The position numbers and the translations under genes are program-made. Under the pieces are notes generated by a model that ran no database searches, was not told the DNA's origin, and was given only the letters and a program-made list of their open reading frames with translations. A stretch of DNA of 64,000 nt from Flavobacterium sp. ALD4 (lineage in GTDB: Bacteria > Bacteroidota > Bacteroidia > Flavobacteriales > Flavobacteriaceae), in the NCBI RefSeq assembly GCF_002836475.1, contig NZ_PJBJ01000030.1:558001-622000 (forward strand), in the 5' to 3' direction. Every line of letters starts with the position of its first letter. Within the stretch, counting starts at the first letter, position 1. This document shows, in pieces, positions 19,856-28,158 of this stretch.

Positions 19856-21064
19856 TTAATGTTTTTTATGGGAGTTTCTATTGGTCACTAATTCTACTAA
19901 CATATTGATCCCAAAAGTAATTATGAATAGAATACAACCCAATGCAAATAGGGCTTCATAATGCAAACCTCCGTTTGGAGCCTCACCTAATTCCGCTGCA
20001 ATAGTGGCAGGAATTGTTCGAACAGGCGCTAAAAAGGAATGAGGTATAACAGCAGCATTTCCAGTCACCATTAATACGGCCATGGTTTCACCAATGGCAC
20101 GACCTATTCCTAAAATGGCACCGGCTGTTATACCAGATGCAGAATATGGAATTACCACCTTGTAAATCGTTTGCCAGTGGGATGCCCCTAAAGCCAAACT
20201 AGCTTCTTTCATGGCACGTGGCGTATTGCGCATTGCATCCTCTGAGATAGTAATAATCGTAGGCAAAGCCATGATTGCAAGCACCACACTTCCCGCTAAA
20301 GCAGTTTCACCAACCGGTAAACCAAAAAGACTTTGAATTAAAGGCACAATAACTACCAATCCAAAAAAACCATAAACAACGGACGGGATTCCAGCCAAAA
20401 GTTCGATAAGCGGTTTTAATAAATTACGGGTTCTTTTCTTTGCAATTTCACTTAAATAGATGGCTGCCGCCAAAGCGATAGGCAAAGCCAATAGAATAGC
20501 CCCAAAACTCACCCATAATGTACCATAAATTAAAGGCTTAACACCCATTTGAGCGACAGGTTCTGCGGTAGGAAACCATTCTTCACCGGATAAGAATTTA
20601 TAAACAGTAATTTTGTTAATATCTAACTCTTTTCCTTTAAACTCTTTATTTACATACTTATCTGAGAAAAACGCAATAATCCCTGGCGTTTTAGCCATAA
20701 GATCATTTATTTTATCGGGAAAATTAACAAAATTTTCACCAAGCTCTTCTTCTGTATAGTAATCAGTTATATCTCCTGTTCTAAACAAAACGATAGGCTC
20801 GTCTTTCCCACCAAGTTCACTCCAATTTTTAATTTTTTGATCAAAAATATCTTTAATTTGTGACGGCTCTAATCTACTTACTGGATTTGACTCATTTACT
20901 GCCAATAAAAAACCCTTATCAATAGGTTTTTTGGTAAAAACCCCAGCACCTTCTATAAATAGAAAAAAGACAATTAAAATTACTGTGATACTAGTAGCGG
21001 CGCTACTTAACATCAAAATACCTTCAATCACCTTCTCTTTAATCTGTTTAAAATTTGTTTTCAA
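19856..21064 (-). CDS. pstC: Phosphate ABC transporter permease PstC with an inserted PstS-like segment
   Basis: Permease partner of PstA. The C-terminal 220 residues are a normal PstC core with coupling loop MKEASLALGASHWQTIYKVV. Between the first helix and the core lie about 110 extra residues. In this segment NPVSRLEPSQIKDIFDQKIK and NWSELGGKDEPIVLF align with NPANKVSKLTREQLEQIF and NWKEVGGADEKIVAY of PstS encoded next door; TPGIIAFFSDKYVNKE aligns with TKGAIGYIGLAYETKE. So part of a phosphate-binding-protein lobe seems built into the permease. Start: the frame is open to an ATG at 21124, but that overlaps the promoter region (Pho repeats 21114-21151, -7 element 21086-21093). The TTG at 21064 (402 aa, KTNFKQIKEKVIEG) is more likely, not certain. 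Confidence 0.9.
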   Translation of the reverse strand: MKTNFKQIKEKVIEGILMLSSAATSITVILIVFFLFIEGAGVFTKKPIDKGFLLAVNESNPVSRLEPSQIKDIFDQKIKNWSELGGKDEPIVLFRTGDITDYYTEEELGENFVNFPDKINDLMAKTPGIIAFFSDKYVNKEFKGKELDINKITVYKFLSGEEWFPTAEPVAQMGVKPLIYGTLWVSFGAILLALPIALAAAIYLSEIAKKRTRNLLKPLIELLAGIPSVVYGFFGLVVIVPLIQSLFGLPVGETALAGSVVLAIMALPTIITISEDAMRNTPRAMKEASLALGASHWQTIYKVVIPYSASGITAGAILGIGRAIGETMAVLMVTGNAAVIPHSFLAPVRTIPATIAAELGEAPNGGLHYEALFALGCILFIITFGINMLVELVTNRNSHKKH

Positions 21065-21085
21065 AAGAGTGTTTTTTATTTTTAG

Positions 21086-21151
21086 CAAAATTACACCAGC
21101 CAAAGGTCCTGAATGTATCCGCATCGTTAACCTTATGTTAACTTAATGTTA
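21086..21151 (-). promoter_or_regulatory. Candidate Pho box array and -7 element of pstCAB-phoU
   Basis: Read on the minus strand: TAACA (21151-21147), TAACA (21140-21136), TAACG (21129-21125) and ATACA (21118-21114), each 11 bp apart. The next position in register (21107-21103) has diverged. After a further 9 bp comes the -7 element TAATTTTG (21093-21086). This is the same register as upstream of pstS. Confidence 0.75.
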
Positions 21152-21194
21152 AGCGATCCGTGCGGCTCGAAATTATAACTCGATTATAAATAAA

Positions 21195-21224
21195 GAAAGG
21201 TTGCCTCTAATGAGGCAACCTTTC
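21195..21224 (-). terminator. Terminator after pstS
   Basis: A 13-bp perfect stem (GAAAGGTTGCCTC with GAGGCAACCTTTC, 4-nt loop) followed on the minus strand by TTTATTTATA. It separates pstS from the pstC promoter, so the two are separate transcripts or only partly linked. Confidence 0.85.
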
Positions 21225-21247
21225 TCCGAATTAAAAATTAATCTTTA

Positions 21248-22111
21248 TTAATTCAATGGAATGTAACCAACTTCTGCAACAATTTTTTGTCCCTCAGCAG
21301 AAAGTGCATAGTCCACAACTGTTTTTACTTTAGCAGCATTTTTCTTATCAAACATGTAGAACAATGGTCTAGATATTGGATATGACTTATCCTTAGCGCT
21401 AGCTACAGACGGCTCAATAAAAGTTTTTCCTTGGTCATAAGACACAGCCAATTGTTTTACTTCTTTAGTTTCGTATGCCAATCCGATATAACCTATAGCT
21501 CCTTTAGTTTGCCCTACTGCCTGAACAATTGCTCCAGTTGCAGGTAAGTTCAAGATATCTGTTGCATAGTTTTTCTTGTCCATAACCTCATCTTTAAAGA
21601 ACTCATAAGTCCCAGATGAAGACTCTCTTGAATAAGCAACTATTTTTTCGTCAGCACCACCCACTTCTTTCCAGTTTTTGATTGCTCCAGTAAAGATTTG
21701 CTCTAACTGCTCACGAGTTAATTTAGAAACCTTGTTTGCTGGATTAACAATTACTGTTAATGCGTCATATGCAATTATAACTTGCTCAATTTCCACTTTT
21801 TCATCTGCAAATTTCATTTTTTCTTCCGTCTTCAAATCTCTTGAAGCCATCGCGATATCAGTAGTACCGTCAATCATTGCAGTTATACCTACACCTGAAC
21901 CACCACCTACAACAGTAACACTTACGCCAGAGTTTGTTTTCATCAATTCTTCAGCTTCTTTTTGTGCCAGAGGCAAAACAGTATCGCTTCCTTTGATAGT
22001 TACAGACACTTCAGTAGTAGCAGCTTCTGTTCCTTTATCTTCAGTTTTTGCTTTACCACAACTCAACATACCTATTAAAGGTAAGATTAAAAATAATTTT
22101 GATGTTTTCAT
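21248..22111 (-). CDS. pstS: Phosphate-binding lipoprotein PstS
   Basis: A 287-aa periplasmic phosphate-binding protein. The N-terminal signal ends in a lipobox (GMLSC, Cys18), so it is membrane-anchored. Binding-loop motifs are visible: KGSDTVLPLAQ near residues 39-49, GGGSGVG (69-75) and SRESSSGTYEFF, in which Ser/Thr and backbone groups bind phosphate. It delivers phosphate to PstCA. It has its own Pho-box promoter and terminator and lies between the porin gene and pstC. Confidence 0.96.
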   Translation of the reverse strand: MKTSKLFLILPLIGMLSCGKAKTEDKGTEAATTEVSVTIKGSDTVLPLAQKEAEELMKTNSGVSVTVVGGGSGVGITAMIDGTTDIAMASRDLKTEEKMKFADEKVEIEQVIIAYDALTVIVNPANKVSKLTREQLEQIFTGAIKNWKEVGGADEKIVAYSRESSSGTYEFFKDEVMDKKNYATDILNLPATGAIVQAVGQTKGAIGYIGLAYETKEVKQLAVSYDQGKTFIEPSVASAKDKSYPISRPLFYMFDKKNAAKVKTVVDYALSAEGQKIVAEVGYIPLN

Positions 22112-22143
22112 TTTATGTTTTTTTATTTGATTTAAAATTTTTA

Positions 22144-22187
22144 CAAAAGTATAATCCCAATGTTAACTAAATGTTATGTGAGTGTTA
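22144..22187 (-). promoter_or_regulatory. Candidate Pho box array and -7 element of pstS
   Basis: Three perfect TAACA repeats on the minus strand (22187-22183, 22176-22172, 22165-22161) with exact 11-bp spacing, then 9 bp, then the -7 element TACTTTTG (22151-22144). Confidence 0.8.
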
Positions 22188-22210
22188 TACAATTTGCTAT
22201 TGTCCAATAA

Positions 22211-23422
22211 TTATATTCCGATTTCAACCTGCACTCGTGCATACCAATTCCCAGAAGTGTTTCCCGTATAAAATTTTTCTTCCTCATATGAAATTTCAGT
22301 CTGAACTTTCAATTTGTGATCAAAAATATATTTAGACAAACTGATCGCGTATTCATTCACATCAGGGCTGATTTTCTCTATATCAGCACCCACTCTCTGC
22401 ACAGAATATCTTCCCGCTAATGAATATTTTGAAGGAAATACATAACTCAATTGAGTATCAATACCATGACCTACAAAAACCGCTTGTTTTTTAGTAATAT
22501 CCAAAGGATTAACTGTAATTGCATTGTCAGTCGCTCTAGACATATATGATGACATAGCTGTCCATCCGTTGTATTTAAACATGGCATCCAAAAATACCGA
22601 TTGTAATGTTCTGGTTTCAAAAAGGTCATTCCCTAATTGGCCTTGAGATCTTTTCGCATTGTTATTTTGACTAAAAGCACCGGAAATCATTAATTTCGGC
22701 GTTTTCTCCCTCAACAAATCTCCTTCAAAATGAGATCCATTTCTAGTGAATGCCCCCAAAGGAAACAATTCAACTTTTCCTGTTAAGGCGATACCATCAT
22801 TTACGCTACTTGTGTAATTTCTTCCTTCACCTTTAGTGACAGCTCCCTTTAAAGCATAGGAAAAATGATCAGCATCTTGTCTCGAGTAATCCAAGAACAG
22901 TCCAAAATCACGATCGATATTAAATTTTGAGTTGTTTATCGTACGATCAGTAAACTCCAAAGATCCCGAAGAAATAACCCTTTGATTATTTCCAGGTAAC
23001 TTAGTTTGTCCAAATCCGATTACCCAGTTTTTTGTAGGCTTATAAAAAAGAACTCCGTCAAGAATTACATTTCCGTTATTTCCAGACACTGCCATATCTC
23101 TCGCAGAAAAACCTAATTCCACTTTGTATCCAAATTTAGGATCGTAAACAAAACCATCCAACTTTAATCTCATTCTTCTGATTTCACCTTCTACAACTCC
23201 AGATTTATTTTCGTCTTTTTGAAACCCTGCTCTACTTTGAACCCTGAAACCTATATTCATTTGAAACAAGCTGTCTTTAGCCGTAAAGCCAAGTCCCTTT
23301 TTAGATATAAGATAAGCTGCATCCGATCCCTTATTTTCAGTCAATTTTTTCTCAACTGATGCTTCTTGAGCTGATACAATACAAGTAAGCATTAGCGCGA
23401 TACTCAATAAAAATTTTTTCAT
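22211..23422 (-). CDS. Phosphate-selective porin, OprP/OprO family
   Basis: A 403-aa outer-membrane beta-barrel with signal peptide MKKFLLSIALMLTCIVSAQ. The barrel has alternating strands, a family block (EIRRMRLKLDGFVYDPKFGYK, about residues 83-103) and an aromatic-poor C-terminus VQVEIGI. In proteobacteria this family forms anion or polyphosphate-selective channels induced by phosphate limitation. Here the placement directly upstream of pstS and a Pho-box promoter of its own support the same role. A decayed second copy lies at 23686. Confidence 0.9.
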   Translation of the reverse strand: MKKFLLSIALMLTCIVSAQEASVEKKLTENKGSDAAYLISKKGLGFTAKDSLFQMNIGFRVQSRAGFQKDENKSGVVEGEIRRMRLKLDGFVYDPKFGYKVELGFSARDMAVSGNNGNVILDGVLFYKPTKNWVIGFGQTKLPGNNQRVISSGSLEFTDRTINNSKFNIDRDFGLFLDYSRQDADHFSYALKGAVTKGEGRNYTSSVNDGIALTGKVELFPLGAFTRNGSHFEGDLLREKTPKLMISGAFSQNNNAKRSQGQLGNDLFETRTLQSVFLDAMFKYNGWTAMSSYMSRATDNAITVNPLDITKKQAVFVGHGIDTQLSYVFPSKYSLAGRYSVQRVGADIEKISPDVNEYAISLSKYIFDHKLKVQTEISYEEEKFYTGNTSGNWYARVQVEIGI

Positions 23423-23456
23423 TTTAATAATTTGTTGTTATTGTGTTATTCCGGTG

Positions 23457-23500
23457 CAAAATTAATGTTAAGAAAGCTTTTTACTGTTACGAAAAGGTTA
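23457..23500 (-). promoter_or_regulatory. Candidate Pho box and -7 element of the porin gene
   Basis: On the minus strand TAACC (23500-23496) and TAACA (23489-23485) are 11 bp apart. The proximal position in register (23478-23474) has diverged. The -7 element TAATTTTG (23464-23457) sits at the same distance from the register as in pstC. Confidence 0.65.
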
Positions 23501-23685
23501 ACAAAACAATAAATTAAAGCAATCAAAATACCTAAACTACTAATTATTATAAGTTTATAAATAAATCCCATCTTTTTCATAAAATAAATAGAGGACATTT
23601 TAAATTAGATCTTTTAGAAATAAAAAAAACATCAAATACTCATCATGAGCCTCTGATGTTTTTTGTATTGTTGAGTTGTATATTT

Positions 23686-23979
23686 TCAAAAATTAAACTG
23701 AGCTTGTAACCTCAATAAATTTTCCTGTTGACTGTTGTTCTTAAGTGCACTATCCTCAAAAGTTACGTCAGCCATAACTCAAGTTGCAGTGAATTTATAT
23801 GCTTTATAAGGCTGCCATTCTAAACCTACTTCATAATCTCTTACCGTGTAGCTTCTGTCGTCTTTTTAAAATTTCTTACCGCCATCATAGTACTGAAATT
23901 TAGCAAATGGATAGAGTAATTGATTTTTTGCCAAATCCCATTTATAGTTTAAGGTAAAATAACCTCCTTCTAATTTTCC
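23686..23979 (-). pseudogene. 3' remnant of a second phosphate-selective porin gene
   Basis: On the minus strand the DNA encodes a porin C-terminus: GKLEGGYFTLNYKWDLAK, FAKFQYYDGGKKF, DDRSYTVRDYEVGLEWQPYK, ADVTFEDSALKNN and the end LLRLQAQFNF. Two in-frame stops interrupt it (a TAA after GGKKF and a TGA before VMADVTF). Only the last 100 codons or so survive. The 5' side joins directly to terC coding sequence at about 23979, so a deletion removed the front of this gene and the back of terC. Confidence 0.75.
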
Positions 23980-24452
23980 GATTCAATTGCTTTTTCTTTT
24001 TACATAAGCATTTCATATCCGGTATAAATCAATATGCCCCGAAAACGTAAATCATCCAATGAAATTTTTTGAGTAAGGCAACGCCAGCGAAAATAAGGCC
24101 AGATTGCATCATCAATCCTCCAATGATTCCCCAAAACAAAATTTTATGCTGATGAATCTCTGGTATTTTAAACAAGCAAAAAATAAAACGAACACAAAAA
24201 TATTATCTACACTTAGTGCTTTCTCTATAACATAACCCGCAAGAAACTCTACTGCTTTTACCTCTCCATGCCTATAATACATAGTTTTACTAAAACACAT
24301 TGCCAACATTATCTACACTGCCGTCAAGATCAACGCTTCTATAATACTTATTTCATGTGCTTTTCGACTAAAAACCCCTAAATCCAATGCCAACATGAAT
24401 AAAACAAACACATTAAATTAAATCCAATCCAGAAACTCAAATCAGTTTGCAT
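23980..24452 (-). pseudogene. terC: 5' remnant of a TerC-family membrane protein gene
   Basis: Starts with an ATG at 24452 and reads MQTDLSFWIGFNL, then after a frame change FVLFMLALDLGVFSRKAHE, a TAG, VEFLAGYVIEKALSVDNIFV (a hallmark TerC block with the conserved Asp-Asn), another frame change, then KIPEIHQHKILFWGIIGGLM and FHWMIYVFGA, ending near KEKAIES. The family has metal-resistance or metal-homeostasis roles. Several frameshifts and stops plus loss of the 3' half show it is dead. It ends in a fusion with the porin remnant. Confidence 0.8.
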
Positions 24453-24670
24453 ATAATAGATTGCTTAATTTAAAAAACGCACTATAAGTATACAATTTTC
24501 GTGAAAAACACAAACATAACTACCTAATAATCAACAAAAATAAATCTAAAAAAAACCAAACCGTTTTACTTAAATACATGAAAAACATAAAGTGCTTTTT
24601 TCGATTCAAATTGCAAATAGGAGTTGAACAGAATAGTTTAGTGTTAGATCAACCTATATAATTTAAACCT

Positions 24671-25612
24671 CTAATTTCCGACACCCTTACTTTTATCCTT
24701 AATCCATTTAAATGACGTTTCAATAATTCTTTCTTTTTCGTTTTGAATAAAATTCAAATAAGCAGTTGCTACCGGCGAAAACTTCTTGCCTTTTAACCAA
24801 ATTAAATTCCAATTTGATTTAATTGGCAACCCTTTTACTGGAACAATCTGCAAACTACCGTTGTTAAGCTCGTTCTTCACTCCGATTAAAGGCATAATAG
24901 AACAACCTAATCCAGCCAAAACAGCTTGTTTTACTGCTTCATTTCCTGTAAGCTCCACCTTTTTTGGGACAATCAGATTATTGTTTTCGATAAACTTTTC
25001 CATAACATAACGTGTTCCCGAACCTTCCTCACGATAAATAACCGCTAATTCTTCTAAAATAGAAACCTTATAAATATCTTTTTCGTAAGCTTGTTCTGCA
25101 TTTACCATCATATATAGTTCATTGGGCAACAATTCTACTGTATTAATTTGCACGGATTCTGGCAATACCGAAACTAAAGAAAAGTCCACCTCGTTATGCT
25201 CTAAACTTTCTAAAACTTGTTTCTTATTGGTCACATCCAAAATTAAATCTACTCCGGGATTCTGTTTTAAAAAATCAGCGAGAAAATAAGGCATCACGTA
25301 TTTACCAGTAGATACAATGGAAATCTTTAAGCGCCCACTTAGTTCTCCTTTGTAAGCCAAGGTCTTATAGTTAATCGCCTCGACTTCATTTAAAACTTTC
25401 TCGGCAGCGATGGCAATTTCCTCACCAAAATCTGTCACATATAGCTTTCTACCAATAACCTCCGTTAATGGAAATTCAAATTGATCCTGAAAATTCTTTA
25501 ATTGTATAGAAACTGCCGGTTGAGTAAGATGTAACTCTACAGCTGCCTTAGTAATACTCTTATTCTGAGCTACTTTAAGAAAAACATACAATTGATGCAA
25601 AGTATAGTTCAT
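24671..25612 (-). CDS. LysR-family transcriptional regulator, CbbR/CmpR-like
   Basis: A 313-aa regulator with an N-terminal winged helix (residues 1-60; LHQLYVFLKVAQNKSITKAA and LTQPAVSIQLKNFQ) and a two-lobe effector domain (about 90-295). The closest known relatives by pattern are CbbR/CmpR/RbcR-type LysR proteins, which control carbon fixation and bicarbonate uptake. It is divergent from a unit that includes a bicarbonate transporter-like gene (26996), which fits local control of that gene. Effector unknown. Confidence 0.88.
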   Translation of the reverse strand: MNYTLHQLYVFLKVAQNKSITKAAVELHLTQPAVSIQLKNFQDQFEFPLTEVIGRKLYVTDFGEEIAIAAEKVLNEVEAINYKTLAYKGELSGRLKISIVSTGKYVMPYFLADFLKQNPGVDLILDVTNKKQVLESLEHNEVDFSLVSVLPESVQINTVELLPNELYMMVNAEQAYEKDIYKVSILEELAVIYREEGSGTRYVMEKFIENNNLIVPKKVELTGNEAVKQAVLAGLGCSIMPLIGVKNELNNGSLQIVPVKGLPIKSNWNLIWLKGKKFSPVATAYLNFIQNEKERIIETSFKWIKDKSKGVGN

Positions 25613-25670
25613 AAATTATTTTTATGTATTCCATTACAAATATAAATAAAAACATATGAATTAGCAATTC

Positions 25671-25678
25671 TACATTTG
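25671..25678 (+). promoter_or_regulatory. -7 promoter element of the orf102-tsaC-sbtA unit
   Basis: TACATTTG, an exact TAnnTTTG match, 15 bp before the ATG at 25694, in the LysR divergent region. Confidence 0.65.
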
Positions 25679-25693
25679 CAAAAAAATAAAACA

Positions 25694-26002
25694 ATGGAAA
25701 AAGAAAAAGACTACCAATTCAAATTAGTAGAAGGGCAATACTCGCCGCTAGAGGCAAAAAAAATTCTATTAGCTTTAATAAACAGTAAAATCAACTTTCA
25801 TCAGTTAGAAAATTTTAGTAACGAGATCCGATTTAGCGAGAGCACCGCTCATTCCAAAAGCAGAGTTGAGTTGCTTACCATTGCTGCAAAAAACATAACA
25901 GACTTAATAGCTTACTCCATTCCAAACGATATGGAGTTTAAAATAGAAGGAACTATCCAGATATCCCTTGTCCCTGCAAAAAAATTAGAATCCATAGCTT
26001 AA
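25694..26002 (+). CDS. Uncharacterised 102-aa protein
   Basis: A small soluble protein, MEKEKDYQFKLVEGQYSPLE..., with a mixed helix-strand pattern and no signal peptide, membrane segment or cysteine. No family is recognised with confidence. The frame extends to a TTG at 25676, but that lies in the promoter -7 element, so the ATG at 25694 is taken. It is first in a unit with tsaC (14 bp downstream) and the bicarbonate transporter, opposite the LysR gene. Confidence 0.7.
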   Translation: MEKEKDYQFKLVEGQYSPLEAKKILLALINSKINFHQLENFSNEIRFSESTAHSKSRVELLTIAAKNITDLIAYSIPNDMEFKIEGTIQISLVPAKKLESIA

Positions 26003-26016
26003 AAATTTAAAAAAAC

Positions 26017-26976
26017 ATGGCTTTAATCAGCACTTCATCTCGCGATGCCGCAGCACTTTTGAATCAGAATGAAATTGTCGCCATTCCAACGGAAACGGTT
26101 TACGGATTAGCTGGAAATGCTTACAGCGAAAAGGCTCTTAAAAAGATTTTCGAACTAAAAAAAAGACCTTTTTACAACCCACTTATAGTTCATATCAAAT
26201 CGGGCGCTGATCTGAATCAGATTGCATCTGAAATTCCCGAACAAGCAAAATTATTAGCGGATGTATTTTGGCCAGGTCCACTAACCTTAGTATTAAAAAG
26301 GCAACACACAATTCCGGATTTAGTTACTGCAGGAAAAGACACTGTTGCCGTTCGCGTTCCTAATCACCCAGTAACATTAGCTCTTTTGGAACAATTGAAC
26401 TTTCCACTGGCTGCTCCAAGCGCAAATCCCTTTGGCTCCATCAGCCCAACGAAAGCGGAACATGTAGCTAACTATTTTGCAACATCTTCACTGACCGTTT
26501 TAGAGGGTGGCGAATGCCGCAGCGGAATAGAATCTACGATAATTGGTTTTGAGGATGAATCAGCTGTTTTATATCGATTAGGCTCCATAACCATTGAAGA
26601 AATTGAAGCTGTTATTGGCTCGCTAAAAATAAAAACACACAAAGGAGAAGCGCCATTAGCTCCTGGAATGCTCTCAAAACATTATGCGCCTAAAACGACA
26701 ACCGTATTAACAGAAACCATTTCTCAAGCACTGGTATTATTTGCTACAAAAAGAATAGGACTGTTAACCTACCAAGATCATTTTGAGAATAAAAACATAG
26801 TAGCAAATGAGATTTTATCCCCTACCGGAGATTTAACGGAAGCCGCATCCCAGTTATACAATGCATTACATAAACTCGATCAATTAGAGCTTGATGTAAT
26901 TATCGCCGAAAGATTTCCTGATCATGGTTTGGGAAGAACCATTAACGACAGACTTGAAAGGGCTACAAAAAAATAA
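26017..26976 (+). CDS. tsaC: L-threonylcarbamoyladenylate synthase (Sua5 type)
   Basis: A 319-aa enzyme that makes threonylcarbamoyl-AMP for the t6A37 modification of ANN-decoding tRNAs. The YrdC domain occupies about residues 10-195: the KRP patch (FELKKRPFYNPLIVH), WPGPLTLVLKR, VAVRVPNHP and AAPSANPFGSISPTKAEHV. An extra C-terminal Sua5 domain (from about 225, after APGMLSKHYAPKTTT) makes it the long Sua5 form. It lies between the 102-aa ORF and sbtA, and the three are probably co-transcribed. Confidence 0.94.
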   Translation: MALISTSSRDAAALLNQNEIVAIPTETVYGLAGNAYSEKALKKIFELKKRPFYNPLIVHIKSGADLNQIASEIPEQAKLLADVFWPGPLTLVLKRQHTIPDLVTAGKDTVAVRVPNHPVTLALLEQLNFPLAAPSANPFGSISPTKAEHVANYFATSSLTVLEGGECRSGIESTIIGFEDESAVLYRLGSITIEEIEAVIGSLKIKTHKGEAPLAPGMLSKHYAPKTTTVLTETISQALVLFATKRIGLLTYQDHFENKNIVANEILSPTGDLTEAASQLYNALHKLDQLELDVIIAERFPDHGLGRTINDRLERATKK

Positions 26977-26995
26977 ATTATTCTAAAACCAAACA

Positions 26996-27958
26996 ATGAA
27001 CTTCGATTTACTACTTGAAAATATCACGAATCCAGCCTTACTATTCTTTTTACTCGGTATTATCGCTGTACGACTAAAAAGTGATTTAGAAATCCCAGAA
27101 AATTCATCTAAATTCATCTCACTTTATCTTCTTTTTTCAATTGGCTTTAAGGGAGGACAAGAATTGTCACACAGTCATTTTACACTTGACATCATCTGGT
27201 CAGTTGCATTCGGAGTTCTAATCGCAGTCATAATCCCACTTTATAGTTTTTTCATTCTTAAAAAACATTTTAGTATCGACAATTCAGGCGCCATTGCTGC
27301 AGCTTATGGCTCTGTTAGTGCTGTTACATTCGTAACCGCAATTACTTTCTTAGAAATGCAAAACTATACTTTTAGCGGTCACATGGTCGCCGTTATGGCA
27401 CTAATGGAAGCTCCGGCAATTATAGTTGGAGTGATTTTAATTCGACTATTCAGTAAAAATGATGTTCAAAGCACCAAAATGAGTTCCCTTATCAAGCATT
27501 CATTTACCAATGGCAGTGTGTTGTTAATCACAGGAAGTTTAATTATTGGTTTTTTAGCCAGTGATCAACAAGCCTTAGGCATCAAGCCTTTTACAACAGA
27601 TATGTTCAAAGGGTTTCTAGCGATATTTTTACTTGATATGGGAATTGTAAGCGGTCGAAAATTAAACGATTTTTTAAAAAGCGGATGGTTCAGCTTCCTA
27701 TTTGCAATCATCATCCCATTGATAAACGGTATTGTCGTTGCATACCTAAGTCATTTTATAACAGATGATATCGGTAACCGATTTATTTTTGCGGTCTTGG
27801 CTTCGAGTGCGTCATACATTGCGGTCCCCGCCGCCATGAAAATCGCAGTTCCAAAGGCAAATCCTGGAATATTTCTGCCTATGGCATTGGCAATTACCTT
27901 TCCTTTTAATATAACATTTGGAATGCCTATTTATCTTTCCATAGTCTTATGTAGTTAG
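26996..27958 (+). CDS. sbtA: SbtA-like sodium-dependent bicarbonate transporter
   Basis: A 320-aa integral membrane protein with about ten hydrophobic helices. It opens NITNPALLFFLLGIIAVRLK with the SbtA-family motif, continues LLFSIGFKGGQEL, and has the second-repeat counterpart FLAIFLLDMGIVSGRKL, then AYGSVSAVTFV and SSASYIAVPAAMKIA. Cyanobacterial SbtA imports bicarbonate with Na+. In a heterotroph it may supply bicarbonate for carboxylations. The usual PII-like SbtB partner is not next to it. Third gene of the unit divergent from the LysR regulator. Confidence 0.88.
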   Translation: MNFDLLLENITNPALLFFLLGIIAVRLKSDLEIPENSSKFISLYLLFSIGFKGGQELSHSHFTLDIIWSVAFGVLIAVIIPLYSFFILKKHFSIDNSGAIAAAYGSVSAVTFVTAITFLEMQNYTFSGHMVAVMALMEAPAIIVGVILIRLFSKNDVQSTKMSSLIKHSFTNGSVLLITGSLIIGFLASDQQALGIKPFTTDMFKGFLAIFLLDMGIVSGRKLNDFLKSGWFSFLFAIIIPLINGIVVAYLSHFITDDIGNRFIFAVLASSASYIAVPAAMKIAVPKANPGIFLPMALAITFPFNITFGMPIYLSIVLCS

Positions 27959-28114
27959 TACCGCTTATGTATTCAATATAGTCCAATAAAAAATTAGAGT
28001 ATTTTCATACTATAGCGGCATTATACCAGAAAATTTAAAACTAAACAGTAAGTATAATTGTTATTGTTATTCCAAGTAGGAACATTAAAAAAACGAACAG
28101 TTCAACTAAAGATC

Positions 28115-28149
28115 AAAGGCTGTTTCTATAAAATTAGAAACAGCCCTTT
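28115..28149. terminator. Bidirectional terminator between sbtA and phoR
   Basis: GGCTGTTTCTA (28118-28128) pairs perfectly with TAGAAACAGCC (28135-28145). Flanking AAA and TTT tracts lie on both sides, between convergent genes. Confidence 0.8.
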
Positions 28150-28158
28150 CGTGCTTAT

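Noticed and set aside
24112..24309. Minus-strand open frame of 65 codons
   Set aside because: It is an internal piece of the decayed terC.
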